Shown in pieces: positions 25,193 through 34,097 of a DNA stretch of 64,000 nucleotides (the first letter of the stretch is position 1; every line of letters starts with the position of its first letter). The DNA comes from Schaalia cardiffensis. GTDB lineage: Bacteria; Actinomycetota; Actinomycetes; Actinomycetales; Actinomycetaceae. Position numbers and translations under genes: made by a program. The notes beneath the pieces were generated by a model, which ran no database searches, was not told the DNA's origin, and saw nothing but the letters and a program-made list of their open reading frames with translations. The DNA lies in the NCBI RefSeq assembly GCF_016405145.1, contig NZ_JAEKIA010000003.1:144147-208146 (forward strand), read 5' to 3'.

Positions 25193-26724
25193 TTCAGTAC
25201 CTCAAGGGGGAGCATAGTGCGGCCCTCGGGGGTTGAGCCGCCCTTCGGGGTGGACATCCCGTGGAAGGCCTCCACATCGTAGGACACGGGGCAATCCTCG
25301 AGTCCGGCGATCCCTCGGGGAAGCTCAGGCGAGGTGGTGGGCACGACGTAGCGGTCGTCGTACTTCGCGATCGCGAGCATCCGGTACATCTCCTGGAGCT
25401 GCACGCCGGTCATGCCCACGGCAGCTGCGATCTGCTCATTGCCCTCTTCACCGTTGTGAATGTCGCGCATGTAGGAGCGCATCGCACCGAGTCGACGCAG
25501 CGCCAACTCGACCGGCTTCGTGTTGCCGGCGGTGAACAGGCCCGCGAGGTATTCGAGAGGAATACGCATCTTCGCGATCGCAGAGAGCAAGATCTTGTGG
25601 TCCTCACCGTCTGAACCGGAGGCGGTCACCTGGTCAACGACCGGGGACAGCGGTGGCACGTACCAAACCATCGGCAGGGTGCGGAACTCGGGGTGGAGCG
25701 GCAGAGCCAGAGCATAGGTGTGGATGAGTGTGTAGACCGGCGACTGCTGGGCGGCCTCGATCCACGAATGCGGGACGCCGTTCGCCTTCGCCGCCTCCAC
25801 GACCTCCGGGTCGAAGGGGTCGAGGAGGATCGAACGCTGAGCCTCGTACAGGTCCCCCTCGTTCTCGGTGGCCGCGGCCTCGGACACGCGATCCGCGTCG
25901 TAGAGGAGCACCCCGAGGTAGCGGAGACGACCCACGCAAGTTTCGGAGCAGACCGTGGGCAGGCCCGCCTCGAGGCGCGGATAGCACAGGGTGCATTTCT
26001 CAGCTTTGCCGGTCTTGTGGTTGAAGTAGACCTTCTTGTAGGGGCAGGCCGAGACGCACATGCGCCAGCCTCGGCACTTGTCCTGGTCGACGAGGACGAT
26101 GCCGTCCTCGGTGCGCTTGTACATCGCGCCGGAAGGGCAGGCCGAAACACACGCCGGGTTGAGGCAGTGCTCGCAGATGCGCGGCAGATAGAACATGTAG
26201 GCGTCTTCGATGGTCTTCGAAACCTGCAGGTTCATCTGCTTGAGGACGGGGTCTGAGTCGAGGGTCTCCATCGAACCGCCCAGATCATCATCCCAGTTCG
26301 GACCCCAGTTGACCGTGCCCATCTCCTCGCCGGTGATCTGAGAGACCGGGGGGACGGAGGGCACGGACTTCTGGTTCGCGGGGGTACGCAAAAGCTTGTC
26401 GTACTCGTAGGTCCAGGGCTCGTAGTAGTCGTCCTGGGTCGGCATCGTCGGATTGTGGAAGATCTTCGCGAGGGTCGCGAGTCGCCCACCCTGTTCGAGG
26501 ACGAGCTTGCCCTGCTTCGTTCGACGCCAACCGCCCCGCCACTTGTCCTGGTCGGACCATCCGCGCGGGTAGCCGACACCGGGGCGGGTCTCGACATTGT
26601 TGAACCACATGTACTCGGTGCCCTCGCGGTTCGTCCACGCCTGCTTGCAGGTGACCGAACAGGTGTGACAGCCGATGCACTTATCGAGGTTCATCACCAT
26701 CGCGATCTGTGCCATGACCTTCAT
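25189..26724 (-). CDS. narH: Respiratory nitrate reductase beta subunit NarH
   Basis: 511 residues, the iron-sulfur electron-transfer subunit. Four cluster motifs are visible: CIGCHTCSVTC (16-26), CEHCLNPACVSACP, CRGWRMCVSACP (Trp at the second position, as for the 3Fe-4S site of NarH) and CTLCYPRLEAG...CSETC. ATG 26724 shares its A with the narG stop (TGATG), and AGGAGG lies upstream, so this start is firm although the frame is open well beyond. Faces the cytoplasm with NarG. Confidence 0.97.
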   Translation of the reverse strand: MKVMAQIAMVMNLDKCIGCHTCSVTCKQAWTNREGTEYMWFNNVETRPGVGYPRGWSDQDKWRGGWRRTKQGKLVLEQGGRLATLAKIFHNPTMPTQDDYYEPWTYEYDKLLRTPANQKSVPSVPPVSQITGEEMGTVNWGPNWDDDLGGSMETLDSDPVLKQMNLQVSKTIEDAYMFYLPRICEHCLNPACVSACPSGAMYKRTEDGIVLVDQDKCRGWRMCVSACPYKKVYFNHKTGKAEKCTLCYPRLEAGLPTVCSETCVGRLRYLGVLLYDADRVSEAAATENEGDLYEAQRSILLDPFDPEVVEAAKANGVPHSWIEAAQQSPVYTLIHTYALALPLHPEFRTLPMVWYVPPLSPVVDQVTASGSDGEDHKILLSAIAKMRIPLEYLAGLFTAGNTKPVELALRRLGAMRSYMRDIHNGEEGNEQIAAAVGMTGVQLQEMYRMLAIAKYDDRYVVPTTSPELPRGIAGLEDCPVSYDVEAFHGMSTPKGGSTPEGRTMLPLEVLK

Positions 26725-29700
26725 CAGTACTGCACCTCCTGATTGCGGCGGCGGATCACGGTGACCTCGTCGCGCTGATTGCCCGTCGGGCCGTAGTAGT
26801 TGAACGCGAAGGAGATCTGGCCGTAACCGCCGGCCATGTGGGTCGGCTTGATCGCGATACGCGTGAGCGAATTGTGGATGCCCCCGCGCTTGCCGGTGCG
26901 CTCCGTCAAAGGAGTGCCGACCATGCGCTCTTGGGCGTGGTGCATGAACACCGTGCCCTCGGGAATGCGGTGGGAGACGACTGCACGGGCCGAGACAATG
27001 CCGTTGCGGTTGTAGGCCTCCACCCATTCGTTGTCCTTCACACCGATCTTCTCGGCGTCCTGCGGGCTCATCCAGATGGTCTGGCCCGCCCTGCCGAGCG
27101 TCAGCATGTAGGGGTTGTCGAAGTACTGCGAGTGGATCGACCACTTGTTGTGGATCGTCAGGTAGCGGACCGCGACCTCGGCCGTGCCCTCTTGCGAAGT
27201 GCCGACGTGGCCGACGGGCTTCTCGCCGTACATGTGCGCCATGTCGAGCGGAGGACGGAACACGGGTAGGGACTCGCCGAGGTTTTGGATCCAGTCGTGA
27301 TCGATGTAGAACTGCGGGCGACCCGTGAGGGTGTGCCAGGGGCGGGACTGCTCAATGTTCTGACAGAAGGCCGAGTAGCGCCGCCCGCCGGTTTCTGAGC
27401 CCGTCCACTCCGGGGAGGTGATGACCGAGCGGGGCTGGATCGTCGTGTCCGCGAAGGTGATGCGCTTCTCCTCATCTCCTTCGGCGAGCTGGGCCATCTT
27501 GGTGCCCGTGCGCTTCTCGAGGTCTTTGAAGCCCGTGTAGGCGAGACGACCGTTCGTCGTACCCGAGAACATGAGGATCATGTCGGCGGCCTTCACCGCA
27601 GAGTCCAGGAGGGCCGAACCCTCACCGGGAAGCCCGTCCATGGGTGCGCGGCCGTTGAGATCACCGAGCTTCTCGACCTCAATGGCCGGGTCGAAGGAAA
27701 CGCCCTTTTGGACGAGTCCCGCCTTCTTCGCGAGCGGGCCGAGGCGTTCGAACTTCGTGCCGATCATCGTGTAATCGCGTTCGATCGGGATGATCTTCGG
27801 CATGTCCACGCCCGGATGCCATCCCTTGCGCTCGGGCACCATGCCGTTCTTCAGGGTGTATTCGTCGGGGGTGTCGTGGAACAGCGGGATCGACATGACG
27901 TCGAGCTGTGTGCCGAGATGATCCTTCGCGAAGCGCGAGAACACCTTCGCCAGGCTGCGGTAGATCTCGAAGTCCGTCCTCGCCTCCCACGGCGGTTTGA
28001 CCGCGGCGTTGAAAGAGTGGACGTAGGGGTGCATGTCCGTGGAGGACAGGTCTTCCTTCTCGTACCAGGTCGCCGCGGGAAGGACGATATCGGAGTGCAG
28101 CGTGGTCGAGGTGTTGCGGAAGTCCGCGACCCACATGAGGTCGAGCTTGCCTTCAGCCGCTTCATCCCTCCACTCGATCGAGTGCGGGCGCGCGTCCTCG
28201 GGCAGTTCTTCCGCGTTGACGGAGTTTTCAGCGCCGAGCATGTGCTTGAGGAAGAACTCGGTGCCCTTCGCGGAAGAGCCCAGGAGGTTCGTCCTCCAGT
28301 TCGCGAGGATGCGTGGGAAATTCTCGGGCGAATCGGGGTTCGTCACGGCGAACTTCAAACGTCCTTCGTTGAGTTCTTGGGCGACGTAGTCGGCGGGAGC
28401 CATTCCCGCTTCCTTCGCCTGGCGTCCGAGTTCGAGCGGTGAACGATCATAGGCGGGGAAGGAGGGCATCCATCCGCGCTGTGCGGCCTCGACGAGGGTG
28501 TCCGCGATCGTCATGCCTTCGAGTTTGCCGGCGCCAAGGGGATGAGCCATAGCGTCGGCGCGGGCGCCGTCGTAGCGCCACTGGCTCGTCGTCATGTAGT
28601 ACCAGCCGGTCGAGATCATCTGACGCGGCGGCCGCTGCCAGTCGAGGGCGAGGGCGTACTGCTGCCAGCCGGTGATCGGGCGGACCTTCTCCTGGCCGAC
28701 GTAGTGGGCCCAGCCGCCGCCATTGCGGCCCTCGCAGGCGCAGATCGTCGTGAGGGTGAGGAATCCGCGGTACATGAGGTCGGAGTGGAAGTAGTGGTTC
28801 GTACCCGCGCCCATGAGGATCATGGAGCGGCCCTCGGAAGCGAGGGCATTGAGTGCGAATTCACGTCCGATCTTCTCGCATGCTGCAGCGGGAACCCCGG
28901 TGATGGTCTCCTGCCAGGCGGGGGTCGCCGGGCAACTCGGATCGTCGTAGCCGCTGGGCCACTGTCCGGGAAGGCCATCGCGTTCGACGGCGTGCTGGGC
29001 GAGCATGAGGTCGAAGACGGTCGTGACGAGACGGCCATTGACTCGACGGGCGGGAACGCCGCGGCGCACGACGCCGGCGCCCACGGACTCGGTGCCTTGC
29101 GAGGAAGGCAGGTCGAAACGGTTGAGGAGGACCTCAACGGGCTCCCACTCGTTCGTGTCCATTATGGACAGGACCGGTTCGACGCCCTCAAGCTTGAGGT
29201 TCCACTTGCCCGCTCCCTCTTCACCGTAGTGGTCGGCGAGGGTTCCGCCCGGATCCTTCACGGTGCCATCGGCCTCGATGACGAGGGGACGGTGCTCATT
29301 GTGCTCGCTCCTCTCGGTCGTGCCCTCGGGCATCATGGAGGCCGTGAGGAACTTGCCGGGAGCGTAGGAGGAGGTGAGGCCTTCGGCTCCGACGACGCCT
29401 TCGAGGGATTTCGCGTCGACCTCGTCGAGGGTGACGAGGAAGGGGGAGTCCGAGTATCGCTTCACGTAGTCGGCGAAGAACTCCTCACGCTTATCGACGT
29501 AGAACTCCTTGAAGACGACATGCGCCATGCCTTCGGCGAGGGCGGCGTCGGTGCCGGGGTGGACACGCAGCCACTCGTCGGAGAACTTCGTGTTCTCCGC
29601 ATAGTCGGGGGAGACGACGATGACTTTCTGGCCATGGTAGCGGGCCTCGGTCATGAAGTGGGCGTCGGGGGTGCGGGTCAGGGGCAGGTTCGTGCCCCAC

Positions 29701-30485
29701 ATGATGAGGTACTGGGCGTTGTACCAGTCGCCCGCTTCGGAGACGTCGGTCTGGTCGCCGAAGACTTGGGGCGAGGCCGGGGGAAGGTCGGCGTACCAGT
29801 CGTAGAAGGAGAGCATCGTTCCACCGATGAGCTGGTGGAATCGGGCGCCCGCACCATAGGACACCATCGACATAGCGGGGATGACGGTGAAGCCCGCGCA
29901 GCGGTCGGGTCCCCAGGTCTTGACGGTCCACACGTAGGCGGAGGCCATCATCTCAATGGCTTCTTCCCAGGAGACTCGGACCATTCCGCCGCGGCCTCGC
30001 TGGGATTTGTAGGCCTTCGCTTTCTTCGGATCGGAGACGATATCACCCCAGGCGAGTACCGGGTCACCCAGGCGCGCCTTCGCTTCGCGGAACATATCGA
30101 CGAGGACGCCGCGCGCATAGGGGTACTTGATGCGGGTCGGGGAGTACTCGTACCAGGAGAAGGCCGCGCCGCGCGGGCAGCCGCGAGGCTCGTAGTCGGG
30201 CATATTCGGTCCGGTCGAAGGGTAGTCGGTCGCCTGGGATTCCCAGGTGATGACGCCGTCTTTGACGTAGACCTTCCACGAGCATGAGCCCGTGCAGTTC
30301 ACGCCGTGGGTGGATCGGACGACCTTGTCGTAGTGGTGGCGTTGGCGGTAGAACTCGTCGGCTTCGCGCCCGCCTTCGAGGAAGAGCTGGCGGGCGTCTG
30401 TACTCGCGGTGCCGCGTCGCAGCCACGAGCCCATCGCGAAGAGGGCTGCGCCCGTCGCCTTCGGGGAGGGGGTGGTGGAGGTCAT
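26724..30485 (-). CDS. narG: Respiratory nitrate reductase alpha subunit NarG
   Basis: 1253 residues, the Mo-bisMGD catalytic subunit reducing nitrate to nitrite for anaerobic respiration. The FS0 cluster ligands are H60, C64, C68 and C103 (HGVNCTGSC...RGCPRG). D233 in YADLPPASP corresponds to the Mo-ligand Asp of E. coli NarG. The N-terminus lacks a Tat twin-Arg signal of the periplasmic type, consistent with a cytoplasmic membrane-bound Nar. Later motifs EGRNGGGWAHYVGQEK and TSQEGTAEVAVRYLTIHNKWSIHSQYFDN fit the family. 72 nt downstream of narK. It requires the Moco genes around it. Confidence 0.98.
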   Translation of the reverse strand: MTSTTPSPKATGAALFAMGSWLRRGTASTDARQLFLEGGREADEFYRQRHHYDKVVRSTHGVNCTGSCSWKVYVKDGVITWESQATDYPSTGPNMPDYEPRGCPRGAAFSWYEYSPTRIKYPYARGVLVDMFREAKARLGDPVLAWGDIVSDPKKAKAYKSQRGRGGMVRVSWEEAIEMMASAYVWTVKTWGPDRCAGFTVIPAMSMVSYGAGARFHQLIGGTMLSFYDWYADLPPASPQVFGDQTDVSEAGDWYNAQYLIMWGTNLPLTRTPDAHFMTEARYHGQKVIVVSPDYAENTKFSDEWLRVHPGTDAALAEGMAHVVFKEFYVDKREEFFADYVKRYSDSPFLVTLDEVDAKSLEGVVGAEGLTSSYAPGKFLTASMMPEGTTERSEHNEHRPLVIEADGTVKDPGGTLADHYGEEGAGKWNLKLEGVEPVLSIMDTNEWEPVEVLLNRFDLPSSQGTESVGAGVVRRGVPARRVNGRLVTTVFDLMLAQHAVERDGLPGQWPSGYDDPSCPATPAWQETITGVPAAACEKIGREFALNALASEGRSMILMGAGTNHYFHSDLMYRGFLTLTTICACEGRNGGGWAHYVGQEKVRPITGWQQYALALDWQRPPRQMISTGWYYMTTSQWRYDGARADAMAHPLGAGKLEGMTIADTLVEAAQRGWMPSFPAYDRSPLELGRQAKEAGMAPADYVAQELNEGRLKFAVTNPDSPENFPRILANWRTNLLGSSAKGTEFFLKHMLGAENSVNAEELPEDARPHSIEWRDEAAEGKLDLMWVADFRNTSTTLHSDIVLPAATWYEKEDLSSTDMHPYVHSFNAAVKPPWEARTDFEIYRSLAKVFSRFAKDHLGTQLDVMSIPLFHDTPDEYTLKNGMVPERKGWHPGVDMPKIIPIERDYTMIGTKFERLGPLAKKAGLVQKGVSFDPAIEVEKLGDLNGRAPMDGLPGEGSALLDSAVKAADMILMFSGTTNGRLAYTGFKDLEKRTGTKMAQLAEGDEEKRITFADTTIQPRSVITSPEWTGSETGGRRYSAFCQNIEQSRPWHTLTGRPQFYIDHDWIQNLGESLPVFRPPLDMAHMYGEKPVGHVGTSQEGTAEVAVRYLTIHNKWSIHSQYFDNPYMLTLGRAGQTIWMSPQDAEKIGVKDNEWVEAYNRNGIVSARAVVSHRIPEGTVFMHHAQERMVGTPLTERTGKRGGIHNSLTRIAIKPTHMAGGYGQISFAFNYYGPTGNQRDEVTVIRRRNQEVQY

Positions 30486-30557
30486 CGGGACTCCTGTGGG
30501 TTGGTCTGAGGGGCTGTGGCGAGTCGTGGGGCCGATTGGAGAGGCGGCCCGACGAGA

Positions 30558-31901
30558 TCAGCCGGGGAAGGGGGCACCGGGGCGGGCGTAGCGCATCCAG
30601 CACAGGACGGCGCACAGGACGCAGTAGCTGGCCGCGACGAAGTAGAAGACGTGGGCAGGCATGAGGGTCAGGGCGACGCCGACGAGGAAGGGGCCGAGGG
30701 CGGCAACTGCACCGGTGAAGCCCTGGGCGCCTCCGGCTTGACGTTTCGGCATGATCATCGGCATCTGCTTGAAGGTCGAGGCGTTTCCGACGCCCGCGAA
30801 GAAGAACATGGCGAGCATGCCCATGAGGAAGGGTGTGAAGTCGGAGGGGTCATCCGTCGTCATGAGAACCCATCCGCACCATGAGAGTGTGAGCGCCATT
30901 CCGATGGCGGAGACGAAGGTCCAGATCGCGCCACCGAACTTGTCGCACAGGGGCCCCCAGGCGAAGCGCAGGACCGCGCCGATGAGGGTGCCGAGGAAGG
31001 CGTAGGACAGGCCGACGGGCAGGGTATCGGGGTTGAAGGATTCGGCCAGGGGTGAGAGCTTGCCGAAGTTGTTGTTGATGATGAGGGCCGTTTGGGCGCC
31101 GAAACCGGAGAAGAGACCGAAGGTCATGATGTACAAGACGGTCATGTACCAGGTGTTCGGATTGCCGAAGATGTCGAGCTGCTCTTTGACATTCGCCTTG
31201 AGGGGAACGTCCTTGAGGAAGAGGAAGGCGAGGAGCGCGGCGAGCAGCGACCAGGGGATGAAGAAAATGACAGCGTTGACGACGACGGGGGGATTCGCGG
31301 CGGCCTTGGGCGCGATCCAGGTGACTCCGAAGAGGCTCATGCTCATGAGGAAGGGGGCACTGAGCTGAATGACGGACATACCGAGGTTGCCGAGGCCTCC
31401 TTGCAGGCCAAGGGCGGTTCCCTGGAGGCGCTTGGGGAAGAAGAAACCGGTGGAGGGCATGTAACCGGAGAAGGTCGCCGCTCCGATGCCGCAGGCGAAG
31501 GAGAGCAGCAGGAGGAGCGCGAAAGAGGTATTGGGATTTTGAACTGCGAAGAACCAGCCGATCATCGGCAGGACGTAGAGCAGGGACGACCAGTAGACCA
31601 TCTTGCGGGTGCCGATGGTGGCGGGCAGGAACATGTAGACCATGCGCAAGGCTGCGCAGGACAGGCCGGGCATGGAGGTGAGCCAGTAGAGCTGGGTCTT
31701 GGAGAGTTCAAAGCCCAAGTCGTTGAGCTTCGGGGCGATTGCGTTGGGGAGGAACCAGACAGCAAAGCCGAGGATGAGGGAGAAGGTCGTGATCGCAAGG
31801 GTTCTCCATGCGATCTGGGAACTCCAGTGCTCGGCTTCTTCGGGATTCCATCCCTCTAGGACTCGGCCCTGCCATTGTGGGGATGCGGTCGTTGTGCTCA
31901 T
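30558..31901 (-). CDS. narK: Nitrate/nitrite transporter NarK (nar operon copy)
   Basis: 447 residues, MFS family with about 12 helices. The conserved Arg in CAALRMVYMF (substrate binding), the nitrate signature GGLGNLGMSVIQ in the first half and FFAGVGNASTFKQMP in the second are visible. It imports nitrate and/or exports nitrite for NarG. ATG 31901 has GGGAGG upstream; the longer frame to 31982 has no support. First gene of narK-G-H-J-I; its promoter region is 31940-32060. Confidence 0.93.
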   Translation of the reverse strand: MSTTTASPQWQGRVLEGWNPEEAEHWSSQIAWRTLAITTFSLILGFAVWFLPNAIAPKLNDLGFELSKTQLYWLTSMPGLSCAALRMVYMFLPATIGTRKMVYWSSLLYVLPMIGWFFAVQNPNTSFALLLLLSFACGIGAATFSGYMPSTGFFFPKRLQGTALGLQGGLGNLGMSVIQLSAPFLMSMSLFGVTWIAPKAAANPPVVVNAVIFFIPWSLLAALLAFLFLKDVPLKANVKEQLDIFGNPNTWYMTVLYIMTFGLFSGFGAQTALIINNNFGKLSPLAESFNPDTLPVGLSYAFLGTLIGAVLRFAWGPLCDKFGGAIWTFVSAIGMALTLSWCGWVLMTTDDPSDFTPFLMGMLAMFFFAGVGNASTFKQMPMIMPKRQAGGAQGFTGAVAALGPFLVGVALTLMPAHVFYFVAASYCVLCAVLCWMRYARPGAPFPG

Positions 31902-31939
31902 GGTTCCTCCCGATGGTGTTCGAGGGTGGATCGTGCGTG

Positions 31940-32060
31940 GTTTTAGAGGGAGGGTATCAGTAAAAATAACTGCTTCGCGCAATTTTGACGGGTGCGCAAA
32001 TGTTCGATAAAAGCGCAGGTCAAAGACTGTTTTAAAAGGAGGATGTGCGGAGGGTGGAGG
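31940..32060 (-). promoter_or_regulatory. AT-rich promoter region of the narKGHJI operon
   Basis: This is the most AT-rich stretch near the operon, with ATTTTTAC and TTTTAAAACAG on the minus strand. On the plus strand GCGCAA occurs twice, 17 nt apart (31977-31982 and 31994-31999), a spacing suited to a dimeric activator. No exact FNR/CRP palindrome was found. Promoter boxes are not certain. Confidence 0.45.
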
Positions 32061-32108
32061 ACGAGCAGGGAATGAGGGGGGCGAATTACGCGAAAAGGGG
32101 CATGCGAA

Positions 32109-33170
32109 TTACCCGCCGATTGCGGACATCGTCCGCGAAGGGATGGCAAAAGCATCCGTGTCGAGGCCGTGGGCGAGGGGCTTGACCCACATCGCCTCAC
32201 ACCACGCCTCGCCAATCTGCTCATCCGTAGCGCCCGAACGAAGCAGTGTGCGCAAATCTTTTTCCTCAGTCGAAAACAGGCAGGAACGGATCATCCCATC
32301 ACTCGTGAGGCGAGTACGATCGCAGGCCTGACAGAAGGGTTCCGACACGGAGGCGATGATGCCGACAAGGCGTTGAGGATCACCATCCACCGACCATGAG
32401 CGGGTGGGCGAATGAAGGTCAACTCTGTCAAGGGGGGAGAGGATATGGCGGGTCGAAAGGAGATGGAGGATATCGTTGCGGGTGAGGATCTTTTGACGAT
32501 CCCATGTGCTCGGCGGACCGATCGGCATCTGCTCAATGATCCTCAACTCGATCCCGCGCTCAAGGCAAAAATCGAGCAGATCAGGCAGGTCGGCGTCGTT
32601 GATGCCGCGCAGAACGACCGCGTTGACCTTGATCGGACGCAATCCCGCCTTGGCGGCTGCATCAAGCCCTTTGAGGACATCACGGAGCCGATCGCGGCGA
32701 GTGATTTGCGCGTAATGCTGCGGATCGAGGGTGTCGAGCGAGACATTGACGCGGTCCAGGCCCGCTTTCGCCAATGAGTGTGCACGCTTATCGAGGCCAA
32801 GAGCATTCGTCGTCAAAGCGATGCCGGGACGACGTCCTTCGTCTGTGGTGAGTGAAGCGCAGTGGGCGATGATGTCCTCAAGGCCCCGGCGTAAAAGAGG
32901 CTCACCCCCGGTGAAGCGCAGATCGCGAATCCCTAGGAGCTCCACCCCGATGCGCGCAAGGCGAACCACCTCTTCATCGTTGAGGGTGTCCTCGGTGGGA
33001 AGCCATTCGAGGCCCTCGGGGGGCATGCAGTATGAGCAGCGAAGATTACAGCGATCAGTCAGAGAGATTCGCAGATCGCGGGCGATGCGACCGAAACGAT
33101 CAACGAGTCGCGTAGGCACCGCCTCCTTAACGGCGGAAGGGGGCGCGATACGGACAGAAGGGATGGTCAT
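32109..33170 (-). CDS. moaA: GTP 3',8-cyclase MoaA
   Basis: 353 residues, radical-SAM enzyme for the first step of Moco synthesis. The SAM cluster is C41-C45-C48 (CNLRCSYC); the second cluster is FCQACDRTRLTSDGMIRSC; TGGEPLLRRG and the C-terminal GG (SAIGG), needed for activity, are present. ATG 33170 is the start: the minus-strand box TAATAT (33183-33178) places transcription start at or next to the A of ATG, so the message is probably leaderless. The longer frame overlaps mobA and is rejected. Confidence 0.95.
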   Translation of the reverse strand: MTIPSVRIAPPSAVKEAVPTRLVDRFGRIARDLRISLTDRCNLRCSYCMPPEGLEWLPTEDTLNDEEVVRLARIGVELLGIRDLRFTGGEPLLRRGLEDIIAHCASLTTDEGRRPGIALTTNALGLDKRAHSLAKAGLDRVNVSLDTLDPQHYAQITRRDRLRDVLKGLDAAAKAGLRPIKVNAVVLRGINDADLPDLLDFCLERGIELRIIEQMPIGPPSTWDRQKILTRNDILHLLSTRHILSPLDRVDLHSPTRSWSVDGDPQRLVGIIASVSEPFCQACDRTRLTSDGMIRSCLFSTEEKDLRTLLRSGATDEQIGEAWCEAMWVKPLAHGLDTDAFAIPSRTMSAIGG

Positions 33171-33177
33171 ATCCTCT

Positions 33178-33183
33178 ATATTA
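33178..33183 (-). promoter_or_regulatory. -10 box of a probable leaderless moaA transcript
   Basis: TAATAT on the minus strand, 7 nt before the moaA ATG; no 5' leader would remain. It lies in the 58-nt divergent moaA-mobA spacer. Confidence 0.5.
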
Positions 33184-33228
33184 CTAGGGAAAAATCCAGT
33201 GAATATCTGGCGGATAGGAAGAGGGGAC

Positions 33229-33999
33229 ATGGGCGAGAGGGACACGGACGCTGCAGCGCGTATTGGAGCCCTCATCATTGCAGGCGGAAAGGGAAAACGT
33301 CTCGGAGGCGCATCCAAATCAGACCTTGAGCTCGGGGGCCGCCTGCTCGACCGAGTTCTGGATTCCCTCTCGCCTTTGACCTCCTGGGGAAGAGTCGTCA
33401 TCGCTCCTGACTCCGTGGCCGTGCCTGCGGGCACCCTGCGCACAATGGAAGATCCTCCAGGAGGAGGGCCACTGGCAGGACTAGAAGCAGGTCTTCACGC
33501 ACTCCTCGCCGCTGAGAAGACCGAAGGGGGCAGCAGGGGAGTCCTCCTCGTCTTCTCAGTCGATTCTCCCGGAGTGGCAAGCCTTGCGCCCCGACTCCTT
33601 CGCGCTCTCGATTCAGATCCCGAAGCTGAAGGGGCTGTCATCCTCGGCGGACAAGCCCGGGCCTTTCGCCAGTACCTCCAAGGCGCCTATAGAGTGGGTC
33701 CCCTTCTTCGAGCTCTTGACAAGGGGCGGGGCTCTTCTTCTTCGCTCCACGACCGTTCGGTGCGCTCCGTGCTTTCGCGCATGAAGCTCGTCGAGGTCGA
33801 AGCGGGGCCAGAGTGCCGCGACCTCGATACCCCTGAAGACCTCGCCTGGTGGCGCGAGCGCTTAGGTGAAAGGACGCTTCGTGAAGTGACGAGTCGCGGC
33901 GAATCCGGGGATGGCGAAAATATGAGCGCCTACCCCGCTGTGAATAGGGATGCGGTGGCAGGCGGCTCATTGCCCTCAGACAGCGAACTCCCACAATAG
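33229..33999 (+). CDS. mobA: Molybdenum cofactor guanylyltransferase MobA-like
   Basis: 256 residues. MobA adds GMP to Mo-MPT, giving the MGD form used by NarG. The nucleotidyl-transfer motif is ALIIAGGKGKRLGG (about 14-27), followed by KSDL with the conserved Lys/Asp; DSPGVASLAP stands where the metal Asp normally lies (FSVDSPG). The C-terminal about 40 residues are an uncharacteristic tail. ATG 33229 is preceded by GAGGGG; the frame is open far upstream but that is antisense to moaA. Divergent from moaA with a 58-nt spacer. Confidence 0.85.
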   Translation: MGERDTDAAARIGALIIAGGKGKRLGGASKSDLELGGRLLDRVLDSLSPLTSWGRVVIAPDSVAVPAGTLRTMEDPPGGGPLAGLEAGLHALLAAEKTEGGSRGVLLVFSVDSPGVASLAPRLLRALDSDPEAEGAVILGGQARAFRQYLQGAYRVGPLLRALDKGRGSSSSLHDRSVRSVLSRMKLVEVEAGPECRDLDTPEDLAWWRERLGERTLREVTSRGESGDGENMSAYPAVNRDAVAGGSLPSDSELPQ

Positions 34000-34002
34000 G
34001 AA

Positions 34003-34037
34003 TCGCCCACCCAATGCGTAGAGCAAAGGGTGGGCGA
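34003..34037. terminator. Bidirectional terminator between mobA and narK2
   Basis: TCGCCCACCC (34003-34012) pairs perfectly with 34028-34037, loop of 15 nt. A second, larger inverted repeat (CAAGCATC / GATGCTTG, about 34038-34092) lies between it and the narK2 stop. Confidence 0.65.
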
Positions 34038-34097
34038 CAAGCATCCGACGCAACATCGGGAGGTCCTCGATAATCGGACGCCCCGATGCTTGCAGGA

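Noticed and set aside
28542..30287. 581-codon open frame opposite narG
   Set aside because: It lies fully antisense to a well-conserved narG. Long antisense frames are expected in high-GC DNA, and the translation is low-complexity Gly/Val/Asp/Arg without motifs.
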